Positions 27,299 through 36,987 are shown, counted from the stretch's first letter. The stretch: DNA of 64,000 nucleotides from Xanthomonas euvesicatoria pv. euvesicatoria (GCF_020880415.1 NZ_JAJIUJ010000115.1:1-64000), one strand, 5' to 3'. Notes: generated by a model from the letters alone, not told the origin. Numbers and translations: made by a program.

Positions 27299-27538
27299 AT
27301 GCCCCTGACCCTGTACCAGCGCGACGATTGCCACCTGTGCGACCAGGCCTTGGAAGTGCTGGCGCAGGCGCGTGCAGGCGATTTCGACAGCGCGTTCATC
27401 GACGACGACGCGGCGCTTGAGGTCGTTTACGGCGCGCGCGTGCCGGTGCTGCGCGATGCGCGTGGACGCGAGCTGGATTGGCCGTTCGATCGCGTGCGCT
27501 TGCGTGCATGGCTGGACGACGACGTCGCCGAGCGGTAG
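27299..27538 (+). CDS. Glutaredoxin-like protein (DUF836 / YfcG-type thioredoxin fold)
   Basis: A 79-residue thioredoxin-fold protein: [20 protein letters not shown] starts the first strand and carries the redox pair CHLC (residues 11-14). The cis-Pro turn follows in [10 protein letters not shown], and it ends with a short helix ([11 protein letters not shown]). DUF836 glutaredoxin-like proteins lack known substrates. An ATG five codons earlier (27284) is possible. 27299 is favoured by the AGAG ribosome-like sequence in front. It is divergent from sdaA, whose ATG lies 87 nt away, and the iron-sulfur link is only suggestive. Confidence 0.85.
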   Translation: MPLTLYQRDDCHLCDQALEVLAQARAGDFDSAFIDDDAALEVVYGARVPVLRDARGRELDWPFDRVRLRAWLDDDVAER

Positions 27539-27613
27539 GAGCGGCACGACAACGCGCCGGCTCCGCAATCTATTGCAGCCGGTGAGCACCGGCTCGCTGT
27601 TCCACGCCATGTG

Positions 27614-27653
27614 GGCACAAAAAAGCGGCGGACCCGACGAGTAGTCCGCCGCT
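27614..27653 (-). terminator. Rho-independent terminator of the YceI-cytochrome operon
   Basis: AGCGGCGGAC (27624-27633) pairs perfectly with GTCCGCCGCT (27644-27653). On the minus strand the stem is followed by TTTTTTG. It lies 31 nt past the last YceI stop. Confidence 0.92.
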
Positions 27654-27684
27654 CAGTGGCTGCGTCCGGTTGCAGCCTGTGGCG

Positions 27685-28254
27685 TTACTTCGCCTTCAAC
27701 ACGACCTTGGTGCTGATCGCGGTTTCGTTGGGAATGGTCTTGGTGTCGGCCCAGTCGCCGCCGCCCACGCCAAAGTCCAGCCGCTTGACGACGGCCTTGC
27801 CGGACAGCACCGGCTGCGCGCCGGGCGTCCAGGTAAAGGTCAGCGTCACCGGCTTGCTGACACCGCGCAGTTCCAAGGTGCCATCGGCAGCGTACTGGTT
27901 GCCGCCCAGGGCGCGGAACTTGTCGGCGCGGTAGCGCGCAGTGGCGAACTTGGCGACATTGAAGAAATCCGGACCCTGCAGGGTGGAATCGCGATCGTTG
28001 TTGCCGCTGACCGCGCTGGCCAGTGGGATGCGCACGTCGAGCTTGGCCCCGGCAAGGTTGGCCGGATCGAAACTCAGCGTGGTGTCGAAGCCGGGGAACT
28101 TGCCGGTGAACACTTCACCGTCGTACTTGCTGGCAAATACCAGGCTGGAGCCGGGCGCCTGCACGTAATCGGCGGCCAGCACCGGCGCGGCGGCGAACGT
28201 GGCCACCAGCGAGGCCGCGACCAGCATCGGAGAGACAAACAACTTGGACGACAT
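27685..28254 (-). CDS. YceI-family periplasmic lipid-binding protein (copy 1)
   Basis: A 189-residue secreted protein with signal peptide MSSKLFVSPMLVAASLVATF (cleaved after VLA-AD). The YceI lipocalin-like barrel binds polyprenoid or quinone-type lipids in homologues. Family features are FDTTLSFDPANLAGAKLDVR, FNVAKFATARYRADKF and VTLTFTW. It is the last gene of a three-gene operon with cytochrome b561 and a second YceI, 9 nt after the cytochrome stop. Pairing with b561 suggests a quinone-related role (inference). Confidence 0.93.
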   Translation of the reverse strand: MSSKLFVSPMLVAASLVATFAAAPVLAADYVQAPGSSLVFASKYDGEVFTGKFPGFDTTLSFDPANLAGAKLDVRIPLASAVSGNNDRDSTLQGPDFFNVAKFATARYRADKFRALGGNQYAADGTLELRGVSKPVTLTFTWTPGAQPVLSGKAVVKRLDFGVGGGDWADTKTIPNETAISTKVVLKAK

Positions 28255-28263
28255 GGGAAATCC

Positions 28264-28827
28264 TTATGGTTTGGGAGCCAGCCAGCCACGCGGCAACATC
28301 CGCGCCAGGGTGGCGTCGCGCTGGAACAGGTGGTGGTAAAACGCAGCGCCGGCATGCGCCAATACCACGGCAATCAGCAACCAGAAACCCCATTCGTGGA
28401 CGAAGTGCGCAATGGCGCGCAATTGTTCGTCCGGGGGGCTGAGCTTGGGCACATTGAACAGGCCGAACCAGCGAAACGGCCGCAGGCCGCTGGTGGAGTC
28501 GTACAACCAGCCCGACAGCGGCATGGCGAAGATCATGGCGTACAGCAGCCAGTGGGTGAACCCGGCGATGCGCTCCTGCCAGCGCGGCGTACCGGCCACC
28601 GGCGGCGGTGCGCCGGCGTAGATGCGCCACCCAAGCCGCACGATCACCAAGGCCAGGACAGTCAGCCCCACCGATTTGTGCGCCGTGTACACCCAGAAGT
28701 ATTTCGGGGTCTTGGGCAGCTCGCCCATGGTCAGGCCGACGATGCCCAGCACCAGGATCAGCAGTGCGATCAACCAGTGCAGGGTCTGGCTCACACCGCC
28801 CCAGCGCTCGAGGTTCTTCGTGCTCAT
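28264..28827 (-). CDS. Cytochrome b561, diheme membrane protein
   Basis: A 187-residue inner-membrane protein with four helices and the axial heme histidines expected of bacterial b561: QTLHWLIALLILVLGI near the start, YTAHKSVGLTVLALVIVRLGW, FTHWLLYAMIFAMPLSGWLYD, and AHFVHEWGFWLLIAVVLAHAG with AAFYHHLF. It passes electrons between quinol and another acceptor. Its start codon overlaps the stop of the upstream YceI gene (ATGA), so the three genes are a coupled operon. Confidence 0.94.
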   Translation of the reverse strand: MSTKNLERWGGVSQTLHWLIALLILVLGIVGLTMGELPKTPKYFWVYTAHKSVGLTVLALVIVRLGWRIYAGAPPPVAGTPRWQERIAGFTHWLLYAMIFAMPLSGWLYDSTSGLRPFRWFGLFNVPKLSPPDEQLRAIAHFVHEWGFWLLIAVVLAHAGAAFYHHLFQRDATLARMLPRGWLAPKP

Positions 28828-29486
28828 GTGCCCGATTCCTGGGTGGCGGCGGCGTCCGCAGGCGTGGGTGCGGCTTGCGGCTCGTGGGTCTCGTCGTCGG
28901 CGCGCCCTTCGCGCACGGCTTCGGCTTCGATGCGCAACTCCACGCTGTCGCCGATCATCGATTTCCAGGCATCAATCCCGAACTCGGAACGGCTCAGCGT
29001 GGCGGTGGCGGAGAAACCGGCCGTACGGCGGAACGGCGGGAGCGGATGGCGCTTGAGCGCGTTGAGGGTGACGTCCAGGGTAACCGGGCGGGTGACCCCG
29101 TGCAGGGTCAGGTTACCGCTGACCTTGGCGTGGTTTTCGCCGCTGGCCTCGACGTGCGTGGAGACGAAATGCGCGTCGGGAAAGCGCTCGGCGTCGAGTA
29201 GGTTGCGTGCCAGGGTGGCCTGGTTCCACTTGGCATCGCCCAGGTCTGCGCGGTGCAGCGGCACGGTGACATCCAGCCGGGCGGCGGCCCAGTCGTCCGG
29301 GTCGAAGACCAAGGTGCCGCTACTTCCGGAAACGGTGCCCAATGCCTTGGAAAAGCCGGCATGTTCCACCGCGAACAACACCCGGGTATGCACCGGATCC
29401 AGCGCATACCGCACAGGCGCAGCGGTGGCGGCGAGGCTGGTTGCAACCAGGGCAGAGGACACCAATAGGCGGGCGAGGATTGTCAT
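28824..29486 (-). CDS. YceI-family periplasmic protein (copy 2)
   Basis: A 220-residue secreted protein (signal peptide MTILARLLVSSALVATSLAA) with the YceI barrel: VRYALDPVHTRVLFAVEHAG, SGTLVFDPDDWAAARLDVTV, LDAERFPDAHFVSTHVEA and VTLDVTLN. The last 25 residues are Ala/Thr/Glu-rich and probably disordered, which copy 1 lacks. It is the first gene of the operon and overlaps the cytochrome gene by 4 nt. Two diverged YceI proteins flanking one b561 suggests they hand different lipids or act at different steps. Confidence 0.93.
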   Translation of the reverse strand: MTILARLLVSSALVATSLAATAAPVRYALDPVHTRVLFAVEHAGFSKALGTVSGSSGTLVFDPDDWAAARLDVTVPLHRADLGDAKWNQATLARNLLDAERFPDAHFVSTHVEASGENHAKVSGNLTLHGVTRPVTLDVTLNALKRHPLPPFRRTAGFSATATLSRSEFGIDAWKSMIGDSVELRIEAEAVREGRADDETHEPQAAPTPADAAATQESGT

Positions 29487-29529
29487 GGGCGGATTCTAGA
29501 CATATCCCGGCAACGCGCGCTCGGCTTGC

Positions 29530-29552
29530 GCTCGCAACGATCCGTTGCGAGC
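29530..29552. promoter_or_regulatory. Perfect palindrome before hybrid kinase 1
   Basis: GCTCGCAACG (29530-29539), three bases, then its exact complement (29543-29552). It lies 30 nt before the start codon and no U-run follows, so it is not a terminator. It falls inside a weak promoter-like TTGCGC-N17-GAGCAT (29526-29554), which would make it an operator. A 5'-UTR hairpin is the alternative. Confidence 0.5.
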
Positions 29553-29582
29553 ATGCCGGCTGGACGAGGAAAGGATTCCCCC

Positions 29583-32500
29583 ATGCGTGTACTCATCGTG
29601 GTGCTGGCCGTGCTGTTGGCGATCTGGCCGTGCGCGGCAAAGATTCCGGAAGTGCCACGCTTTCGGATCGTGGGACCCAGCGAAGGATTGCCTTCGACGA
29701 TGGTGGTTGCCATCAGCCAGGATCGCGCCGGCTATCTATGGCTTGGAACGCTCGACGGTCTGGTGCGGTACGACGGCGCGGGCTTCAGGACCTGGCGGCA
29801 CGATCCGGCCGACCCCGGGTCGTTGCCCTGCAACGCGGTGCAGGCATTGCATATCGATGCGCTGGACCGGGTCTGGGTGGGCTGCGGCAAGACGCTGAGC
29901 GTGCTGGATGCCGGCCGCAGGCGCTTTGTTCACTATCGCGCTGCAGACTATCCATTGCTGAAGGACGGCGAGATCTTCAGCATCGCCGCATTCGATGGCG
30001 GCATCTGGGCCGGCACCACCACCGGTGCGCTGGTGCGCATCGGTGCCGACGGAGGAATGTCGTCGGTGAACCTGGGCGGGATCGAAGGCGCGCTGGATCA
30101 CGCCATGGTCATGAACCTGGCGGTGGACAACCAGCACCGCCTGTGGATCGGCACCAGCAATGGCCTGGCCTATTACGACGGCACGCAACTGCACCGCCAA
30201 TACGTCGCGGACGAGCCAAACCGGGAAGCGGCCATCTTCGGTTTGCAGTGGGCCGGGGACCGTTTGTGGCTGGGAAGCGAATCGGGATTGCACGTGCTGC
30301 GCGCCGACGGTCGCTGGCAGCCGCTTGCCTGGTCAACGATGTTCGGCAACGGTAATGAGTTCTGGGGCGCAGTCGCGACGCCGGATGGCGAATTCTGGCT
30401 GGGCAGCGGACGTGGTCTTTGGCGCACGCGCGGAGAGCGTCCACCGGTGCCCGCCCTGAGCGGGGAGGGGCCGCTGTCGCGTCGTAACGTGATCGGCTTG
30501 ATGGGGGCGGCCGATGGCGGCCTATGGGTGCCCATGCATGGCACCGGGCTTGGGTATCTGCCAGCCGACTGGAAACGCAGTGCCGTGCTCAAGCCCGCGG
30601 TGCCGATGGGCGATGCGATCTATTGCAACCTGGCGCCTGCCAAGCGCTCAGGGGGCTTATGGCAGGTCGATGCGCAGGGGCGTCTGTTGCGCGTGGATCC
30701 GAGCACCGGCGATTCGTTCCAGACAGGCCTGCAGTCGCCGCAGCTCAAAGGGATGGAGTTGGTGTCGGCATTGGAAGATCGCCTGCAACGGGTGTGGCTG
30801 GGGAATTTGACCTTTGGCCTTTCGCGGATGGACCTGCGTACCGGTGACTTCGTGCACTGGCCGTCCGATGGGCCCGAGCCGTCGTCGGCGTTGTCGGCGC
30901 CGGAATGGATCATGGAGCATGGCGACACCGTCTGGATGGCCTTCATCGACATGGTGCAGCAGCGCGATCTACGCACCGGCAAGGTCTTGCAGCGGATGAC
31001 CCAACAAGGCCTGCATGGCCTACGCGCGATCGACATCCAACAACTGGACCAGGGCCCCGACGGACGCGTCTGGGTGGCCGGCGAGGGCGGCATGTTCGCA
31101 TGGGACGACGCGACAAGCCGCTTCGTGCCGGTGGCAGGGCTTGAGGGGACGCCGATCCAGGCATTCGCCAGCCAGTCTGCGGACACACTTTGGGTATATC
31201 GCGCCTCCGGTGCAGAGCAGTGGCAAAAGCGCGCCGCCGGCTGGAAGCGCGTGCGTCAGGTAGGCGAAGCGGATGGACTGAGCGGGTTCGATGCCTCTGC
31301 CATGCAGATCGACCCGCGTGGCCGGGTCTGGATTTCCAGTCTGCGCGGGCTTTGGCGGATCGATCCCTCAGTGCATCCGGCGCGGGTCCGCAATATCGGC
31401 ACGCGCGATGGCCTCACCAGTCAGGAGTTCATCCAGCATTGCCTGTTGACCTCGGGCGACACCTTGATCGGGGCAACCAGCGATGGCTCTACCGTGCTGC
31501 TGGATACCGCAATGCCGGACGTTGCACCGTTCGTGCCGGCACTGCAATTGGAACACGTCAGCGTGCTGCGCAATGGCGCACGCATCGCCTTGCCGATGGA
31601 CCGCCCGTTCCAGCTGGGCCCGGAGGACCGCCAGCTGCAGATCGTCAGCCGCCTGCTGTCTTACAGCGACCCGCTGTCCAATCGGTATCGCAGCTTCCTG
31701 AAAGGCTTCGATACGGACTGGCAGACCATAGGCAACACCGGCATCCGCGAATTCGCCAGCCTGCCTGCCGGCAACTACGCGCTTGCGCTGCAGGGCATCG
31801 ACCCGCTGGGCAATCGCTCGCAGGTACGTTCGCTGCAGTTTTCGGTCAGGCCGCCCTGGTGGCGTAGCGAGATCGGGATTGCGGCGATTGGGTTTTCCGG
31901 ATTGCTGTTGAGCGCCTTGCTGGCCGCCGCATATCGGCGACGTATTCGCATGCGCGCGCAATGGCAGCTGGCGCAACACAAGCGCGAGTTGGCCGAGCAG
32001 GCATCGCTGGCCAAGACGCGCTTTCTGGCAACGTTGGGTCACGAGGTGCGCACGCCGATGACCGGTGTGCTGGGCATGAGCGAGTTGCTGCTGCAGACCC
32101 CATTGGATGGCCGTCAGCAAGGCTATGCAAGCGCGATCCAGCTGGCCGGCAAGCACCTGCTGCGTCTGGTCAACGATGCACTGGATCTGGCCCGGATCGA
32201 AGCGGGCAAATTGCCGCTGGATTACCGCGATTTCGATCTGCGCCAGTTGGTCGGCCAGGTGGTGGAACTAGTGCGCCCGAGTGCCGAGCAGAAGCAGCTG
32301 GCCTTCCAGTGCGAGCTCGACGAGGCATTGCCACCGGCATTGCATGGCGATGCCAGTCGCGTGCAGCAGATCCTGCTGAATCTGCTGTTCAATGCGGTCA
32401 AGTTCACCGAGCGCGGTAGCGTGCACCTGCGCCTTACCACGTTGCCGCAGTACACCCGGCAGGGTCTGCGCGTGGAAGTGCGCGACACCGGGCCGGGCAT

Positions 32501-33158
32501 GAGCGCCGAGCAGCGCGGACGGCTGTTCCAGCGGTTTGAACAGGCCGAAGGCGCGCTCACGCTGGCACGGCACGGCGGCAGTGGGCTGGGGCTGGCGATC
32601 TGCCGCGAACTTGCCGCGGCGATGGGCGGCGCGGTGACGGTCACCAGTGAATTGGGGCAGGGCGCGTGTTTTGTGGTCGAGCTGCCGTTGCACTGGGTGT
32701 CCACCTTGCCTGCGGTCACGCTGCCTGCAGTGCGCGCTCCGTCGCTGCGTGAGCAAGCGCCGTTGCAGCTGCTGCTGGTCGAGGACGATGCGACCGTGGC
32801 GCAGGTGATCGTGGGCCTGCTGCAGACGCGTGGGCATCACGTCACGCATGTGCTGCATGGTCTTGCCGCGCTGGCAGAGGTGAGCACGCGCAGTTTCGAT
32901 GCGGGATTGTGCGATCTGGATCTTCCCGGCCTCGATGGTGCGGCGCTGGTGGCGCAGTTGCGCGCGCGCGGTGTGCGCTTCCCGATCGTGGCCGTGACCG
33001 CACGTGCCGACACGGATGCCGAACCGCAGGCGATGGCCGCCGGCTGCAATGGCTTTCTGCGCAAACCGGTCACGGGCGATTTGCTGGCGCAGGCCTTGGC
33101 GCGGGTGCTTGCCGATGTCGATGATGGCCAGCGCGATCGCGAGGCCGGCGACGCGTAG
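29583..33158 (+). CDS. Hybrid sensor histidine kinase 1 (propeller, Y_Y_Y, HisKA, HATPase, receiver)
   Basis: A 1191-residue membrane hybrid kinase. The signal peptide MRVLIVVLAVLLAIWPCAAK is followed by periplasmic Reg_prop repeats (GYLWLGTLDGLVRYDG, DRVWVGCGK, HRLWIGTSNGLAYYDG and more) over about residues 30-690. A Y_Y_Y domain then leads to a membrane helix (IGIAAIGFSGLLLSALLAAAY). In the cytoplasm are HisKA with phospho-acceptor His820 (ATLGHEVRTPMTGVLGMSEL), HATPase (DTGPGMSAEQRGRLFQRFEQ, GGSGLGLAIC) and a receiver with Asp1111 (CDLDLPGLDG). No DNA-binding domain or HPt is present. It is preceded by AGGAAAGG at a good distance. First and one of the more diverged of four tandem paralogues. 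Confidence 0.95.
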   Translation: MRVLIVVLAVLLAIWPCAAKIPEVPRFRIVGPSEGLPSTMVVAISQDRAGYLWLGTLDGLVRYDGAGFRTWRHDPADPGSLPCNAVQALHIDALDRVWVGCGKTLSVLDAGRRRFVHYRAADYPLLKDGEIFSIAAFDGGIWAGTTTGALVRIGADGGMSSVNLGGIEGALDHAMVMNLAVDNQHRLWIGTSNGLAYYDGTQLHRQYVADEPNREAAIFGLQWAGDRLWLGSESGLHVLRADGRWQPLAWSTMFGNGNEFWGAVATPDGEFWLGSGRGLWRTRGERPPVPALSGEGPLSRRNVIGLMGAADGGLWVPMHGTGLGYLPADWKRSAVLKPAVPMGDAIYCNLAPAKRSGGLWQVDAQGRLLRVDPSTGDSFQTGLQSPQLKGMELVSALEDRLQRVWLGNLTFGLSRMDLRTGDFVHWPSDGPEPSSALSAPEWIMEHGDTVWMAFIDMVQQRDLRTGKVLQRMTQQGLHGLRAIDIQQLDQGPDGRVWVAGEGGMFAWDDATSRFVPVAGLEGTPIQAFASQSADTLWVYRASGAEQWQKRAAGWKRVRQVGEADGLSGFDASAMQIDPRGRVWISSLRGLWRIDPSVHPARVRNIGTRDGLTSQEFIQHCLLTSGDTLIGATSDGSTVLLDTAMPDVAPFVPALQLEHVSVLRNGARIALPMDRPFQLGPEDRQLQIVSRLLSYSDPLSNRYRSFLKGFDTDWQTIGNTGIREFASLPAGNYALALQGIDPLGNRSQVRSLQFSVRPPWWRSEIGIAAIGFSGLLLSALLAAAYRRRIRMRAQWQLAQHKRELAEQASLAKTRFLATLGHEVRTPMTGVLGMSELLLQTPLDGRQQGYASAIQLAGKHLLRLVNDALDLARIEAGKLPLDYRDFDLRQLVGQVVELVRPSAEQKQLAFQCELDEALPPALHGDASRVQQILLNLLFNAVKFTERGSVHLRLTTLPQYTRQGLRVEVRDTGPGMSAEQRGRLFQRFEQAEGALTLARHGGSGLGLAICRELAAAMGGAVTVTSELGQGACFVVELPLHWVSTLPAVTLPAVRAPSLREQAPLQLLLVEDDATVAQVIVGLLQTRGHHVTHVLHGLAALAEVSTRSFDAGLCDLDLPGLDGAALVAQLRARGVRFPIVAVTARADTDAEPQAMAAGCNGFLRKPVTGDLLAQALARVLADVDDGQRDREAGDA

Positions 33159-33453
33159 GTCCAGGTGCAAGCCAGGCGAGGACGCGACAGCAGCCTCGCG
33201 CCGGCGCTGTCTTGGTTCCATGGCAGACAGCAAACCGGCAGTGCGTTCGCCACGACCAGTGCCATGCGCAGCAGATACCTGCTGCACTGGCCGGCCAAGC
33301 ATTTGGTCGCATGCCGGGTCAGTCGCAGCGGGCAGCAGAACGGCAACTCGGCCAGGGAGCGAGCCAGTTCCTGGGACCAAGAACTGCGGCGTAGCGGGTA
33401 AAGTGCAGTCCCAACAAGGAACGCCGGGCGCACACGCGGCGATGGGGACACGG
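33159..33453 (+). other. Spacer between hybrid kinases 1 and 2
   Basis: A 295-nt gap with no terminator or conserved gene. No clear copy of the TTGCC-N17-CACTAT promoter found before kinases 3 and 4 is visible here. Confidence 0.5.
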
Positions 33454-36400
33454 ATGACGATGAAGAACGTGCTGATGTCGGTGCTGGCCGTGCTCTTGCT
33501 GCTGAGCGGGCTGGATGCGGCGGCGGTGAATCAGATCGAGACCCCGCGCATGCGCCGCTTCGGTAGTGCCGAAGGCCTGCCTTCGCGCATGGTGCTGGCC
33601 TTGGCCCAGGATCGGCAAGGCTATGTCTGGGCGGCGACCAGCGATGGCCTTGCGCGCTATGACGGCATCGGTTTGCAGGTATGGCAGCACGATCCGCATG
33701 TCGCCAGTTCGATTCCGGGCAACGAAGTGGAAACGCTGTTGGTCGATGATCGCGACCGGATATGGGTTGGCATCAACGGCTCGCCACCGAGCATGCTGGA
33801 TGCGGCGCGCTCGGCGTTTACGACATTTCCCGACGTTGGCAGCGCATGCGATGGGCAGGTCTGGGCACTGGCCCAGGCACAAGATGCGATCTGGGTAGGA
33901 ACCAGCAGCGCCGGGCTGTGCCGGCGCGAAGAAAATGGTCGGGTGACGGCGTTCCGTGCCACACCGTATGCGGCGGACGGACTGCCCAGCAACACCATCA
34001 TGAGCCTGCTGACCGATGCGCGCGGCCGGCTATGGATCGGCACCGACAGCGGGTTGGTGATGCGCGACGGCGAGCGCTTCGTGCGCATCGCGCCAGACCG
34101 ACTGAGCACGACGGTTTTCAAGCTCAGCAAGGATGCCGACGGTACGGTGTGGGTCGGGACCAGCAATGGCTTGTACAGGGTGACGCCTGCTGGTGCGCTG
34201 GAACGCGCGCCCTGGAGCGGGGCCGATGCCCTGCGTGCCGCGACCGTGGTACACGATGTGCACGGTGGCTACTGGATTGGTGCAGCCGACGGATTTTTCC
34301 GGGTGGCGCCGGGAGAAACCGCGCTGCGCCTGATGGAAGGCGATCGCGGCAGCGGCTTCCTCACCGCACATAGCGGCGTGCTCGATGTGATGCAGGACCG
34401 GCAGGGCGGGCTATGGCTCGGACTGATTTCGCAGGGCGTGGCGTATTTGCCGCCGGACTGGCGGCGGTTCTCCACCATTTTCCAGACCCAGGGCAAGCCG
34501 CTGGAGAGCCTGTATCTGGTCAACGCTGTGGCCGATGGCGACAGCTTTCTGGTGACGACCGGCGAAGGCGTCTACCGGCTCGGCAATGACGGTGAGCTGG
34601 TGCCGGTCCTGCATAGCGACGCATTGGGCGGCGGCACCGTGCAGTCGGTGCTGCCGGCCGGCGGCGGCAGTTTGTGGATCGCGCTGCGCGATGGCGTGAC
34701 GCGCTATACCCCGGAGACCGGCCAGCAGCAGAAGCTCGCAATGCAGATCGGTGTTTCCGCAACGCATCGGGTGGAACTGATGACACCCGGCATCGATGGC
34801 GAATTCTGGGTTTCGATCGTGGAAGGTGGCGTACAGCGACGTGCCGCGGATGGACGGCTGCTGGCCACGTTCCGCTTCGGCACCGATCTCAGTGAAGTCG
34901 GCGGCATGGTGCAGCAACTGACGGTGCGGCCGGATGGCACCGCCTGGGTCGCAGCCGGGGATGGTGTGTGGGTCTGGCAGGGCGAACGCTTTCGCGCAGT
35001 GATCGAGGACGCCAATCATGAAGTCTATGCGCTGGCCTTCGTGTCGCCGCGCGAGTTCTGGGTTGGGCGTTCCGGTGCGCTGGAACGTTACGGCTGGGAC
35101 GGGCGGCAGGCGCGCCTGCTGGAGCGGGTCGGGCACGAACACGGCCTGCCTCCTACCGAGATACGCGGCCTGGCGCTGGGCGGCGACGACACGGTCTGGG
35201 CCACCACCTCGCGGGGCCTGTACGCCTACAGGCGCGGCCAGCCGCAGGTCCGCCGGTTCGGTCCACGCGACGGCCTGCCAGATAGCGAGTTTTCGATGCG
35301 TCCGCCGGCGATTGGTCCCAACGGCCAGGTGCTGGCGCTGACGACCAGCGGCATCGTGTTGTTCGATCCGTCGCGGCCATTTGCGCCTGCGCCGCTGGCC
35401 CGCCTGGTGATCGAATCGGTGCAGGTGCGGCGCAACGATGCCGAGCGCCCGCAGACGGTTGCCCACAACGCGCCGGTGATCCTGCAGGCGCGCGATCGCG
35501 ATCTGCGCATCAGCGCACGGCTGTTGTCGTTTGTCGATCCGGCCTCCGCGCATTACCGCTACCGTGTCAATGGCTACGACGAACGCTGGGTGGAGCAGGG
35601 TGCCAGCGGCGAGCGCGTGATCTCGCGATTGCCGCCTGGCGACTACCGCATCGAGGTCCAGGCGCGTGCCGGCGATGGCGATTGGGTCGCTGCGCCGGTG
35701 TTGCAACTGGAGGTGCGGCCGCCGTGGTGGTTGAGCACGGCCGCGCAGTTGGCGGCGGCAGCGCTCTGCATGCTGCTGCTGTACTTAAGTGTTTGGGCCT
35801 GGCGAAAGCGCGTGCGGCGGCAGCAGGAGTGGGTGCTGACACAGCAGCGGCAACAGCTGGCCGAGCAGGCATCGATCGCCAAATCGCATTTCCTGGCGAC
35901 GCTTGGCCACGAAGTGCGTACACCCATGACCGGCGTGCTGGGCATGAGCGAGTTGCTGCTGGCCACGCCGCTGAATGCCAAGCAGCGCGGGTATGTCGAT
36001 GCGATCTGCAAGGCCGGCACGCATCTGCTGCGCTTGGTCAACGATGCACTGGATCTGGCACGCATCGAGGCCGGCAAGCTGGAGTTGGTACAGCAGCCCT
36101 TCGATCCCGCGCAGCTCACCCAGGAACTGGCCGATTTCATGCATCCCATCGCTGACGCGCGCGGCCTGCGCTTGGAGTACCGCAATCAGCTTCCCCCGCA
36201 TGTGGTGGTCGTGGGCGATGCAACGCGGGTGCGTCAGATCCTGATCAACCTGCTGGGCAATGCGATCAAGTTTGCCGAACGCGGCGAGGTGTCGCTCACC
36301 GTCAGCCAGCACGGCGATGCCCTGCGCTTCAAGGTGCGCGATACGGGTCCTGGCATCGGGTCGGAACAGCAGAAGCGACTGTTCCAGCGCTTCGAACAAG

Positions 36401-36987
36401 GCGAGGGCGCGCGCACCAGTTCGCGCTACGGCGGCAGCGGGCTTGGGCTGGCGATCTGCCAGGAACTCACCGTGGCGATGAAGGGCCGAATCCGCGTGCG
36501 CAGCCGGCTTGGCGTCGGCACCCAGTTCACCGTGGATCTGCCCTTGCCGATCGACCGCTCCGGCACACGTATCGCCACCGGCCAGGTGCAGGTGCCTGCA
36601 GGCGAGCCGCTGCGCATCCTGCTGGTGGAAGACGACCCGACCGTGGCGGAGGTGATCAGCGGCTTGTTGACCAATCGAGGTCACCGCGTGGTGCATGCCG
36701 CGCATGGGCTGGCTGCATTGTCGGAAACGGTGGATGGCAGGTTCGACATCGCGCTGCTGGATCTGGATCTCCCCGGGCTGGACGGCTTTGCCCTGGCATC
36801 GCAGCTGCGCCAGCTTGGCCATCGCTTCCCGCTGCTGGCAGTCACGGCACGCGCTGACAGCGCCGCGCAGACCCAGGCCAAGGCCGCAGGTTTCGACGGA
36901 TTCCTGCGCAAACCGGTCACTGCCGATCTGCTGGTGGAAGCGATTACGGCTGCGCGCGCAGCCGCCGGCATGCAGGCCGCGACCTAG
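33454..36987 (+). CDS. Hybrid sensor histidine kinase 2
   Basis: A 1177-residue paralogue of kinase 1 with the same layout: signal peptide (MTMKNVLMSVLAVLLLLSGL), propeller repeats (GYVWAATSDGLARYDG, GRLWIGTDSGLVMRDG, GTVWVGTSNGLYRV, GGLWLGLISQGVAYLP), Y_Y_Y region (PASAHYRYRVNGYDERWVEQ), membrane helix (LAAAALCMLLLYLSVWAW), HisKA His819 (ATLGHEVRTPMTG), HATPase (DTGPGIGSEQQKRLFQRFEQ) and receiver Asp1103 (LDLDLPGLDGF). ATG 33454 is chosen because a GGGGA ribosome site lies 5 nt before it. ATG 33460 and 33442 are alternatives. The frame is open into kinase 1, which is shadow. Confidence 0.94.
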   Translation: MTMKNVLMSVLAVLLLLSGLDAAAVNQIETPRMRRFGSAEGLPSRMVLALAQDRQGYVWAATSDGLARYDGIGLQVWQHDPHVASSIPGNEVETLLVDDRDRIWVGINGSPPSMLDAARSAFTTFPDVGSACDGQVWALAQAQDAIWVGTSSAGLCRREENGRVTAFRATPYAADGLPSNTIMSLLTDARGRLWIGTDSGLVMRDGERFVRIAPDRLSTTVFKLSKDADGTVWVGTSNGLYRVTPAGALERAPWSGADALRAATVVHDVHGGYWIGAADGFFRVAPGETALRLMEGDRGSGFLTAHSGVLDVMQDRQGGLWLGLISQGVAYLPPDWRRFSTIFQTQGKPLESLYLVNAVADGDSFLVTTGEGVYRLGNDGELVPVLHSDALGGGTVQSVLPAGGGSLWIALRDGVTRYTPETGQQQKLAMQIGVSATHRVELMTPGIDGEFWVSIVEGGVQRRAADGRLLATFRFGTDLSEVGGMVQQLTVRPDGTAWVAAGDGVWVWQGERFRAVIEDANHEVYALAFVSPREFWVGRSGALERYGWDGRQARLLERVGHEHGLPPTEIRGLALGGDDTVWATTSRGLYAYRRGQPQVRRFGPRDGLPDSEFSMRPPAIGPNGQVLALTTSGIVLFDPSRPFAPAPLARLVIESVQVRRNDAERPQTVAHNAPVILQARDRDLRISARLLSFVDPASAHYRYRVNGYDERWVEQGASGERVISRLPPGDYRIEVQARAGDGDWVAAPVLQLEVRPPWWLSTAAQLAAAALCMLLLYLSVWAWRKRVRRQQEWVLTQQRQQLAEQASIAKSHFLATLGHEVRTPMTGVLGMSELLLATPLNAKQRGYVDAICKAGTHLLRLVNDALDLARIEAGKLELVQQPFDPAQLTQELADFMHPIADARGLRLEYRNQLPPHVVVVGDATRVRQILINLLGNAIKFAERGEVSLTVSQHGDALRFKVRDTGPGIGSEQQKRLFQRFEQGEGARTSSRYGGSGLGLAICQELTVAMKGRIRVRSRLGVGTQFTVDLPLPIDRSGTRIATGQVQVPAGEPLRILLVEDDPTVAEVISGLLTNRGHRVVHAAHGLAALSETVDGRFDIALLDLDLPGLDGFALASQLRQLGHRFPLLAVTARADSAAQTQAKAAGFDGFLRKPVTADLLVEAITAARAAAGMQAAT

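Noticed and set aside
34411-35706. A 431-codon minus-strand frame inside hybrid kinase 2
   Set aside because: It mirrors the propeller repeats of the kinase and has no ribosome site.
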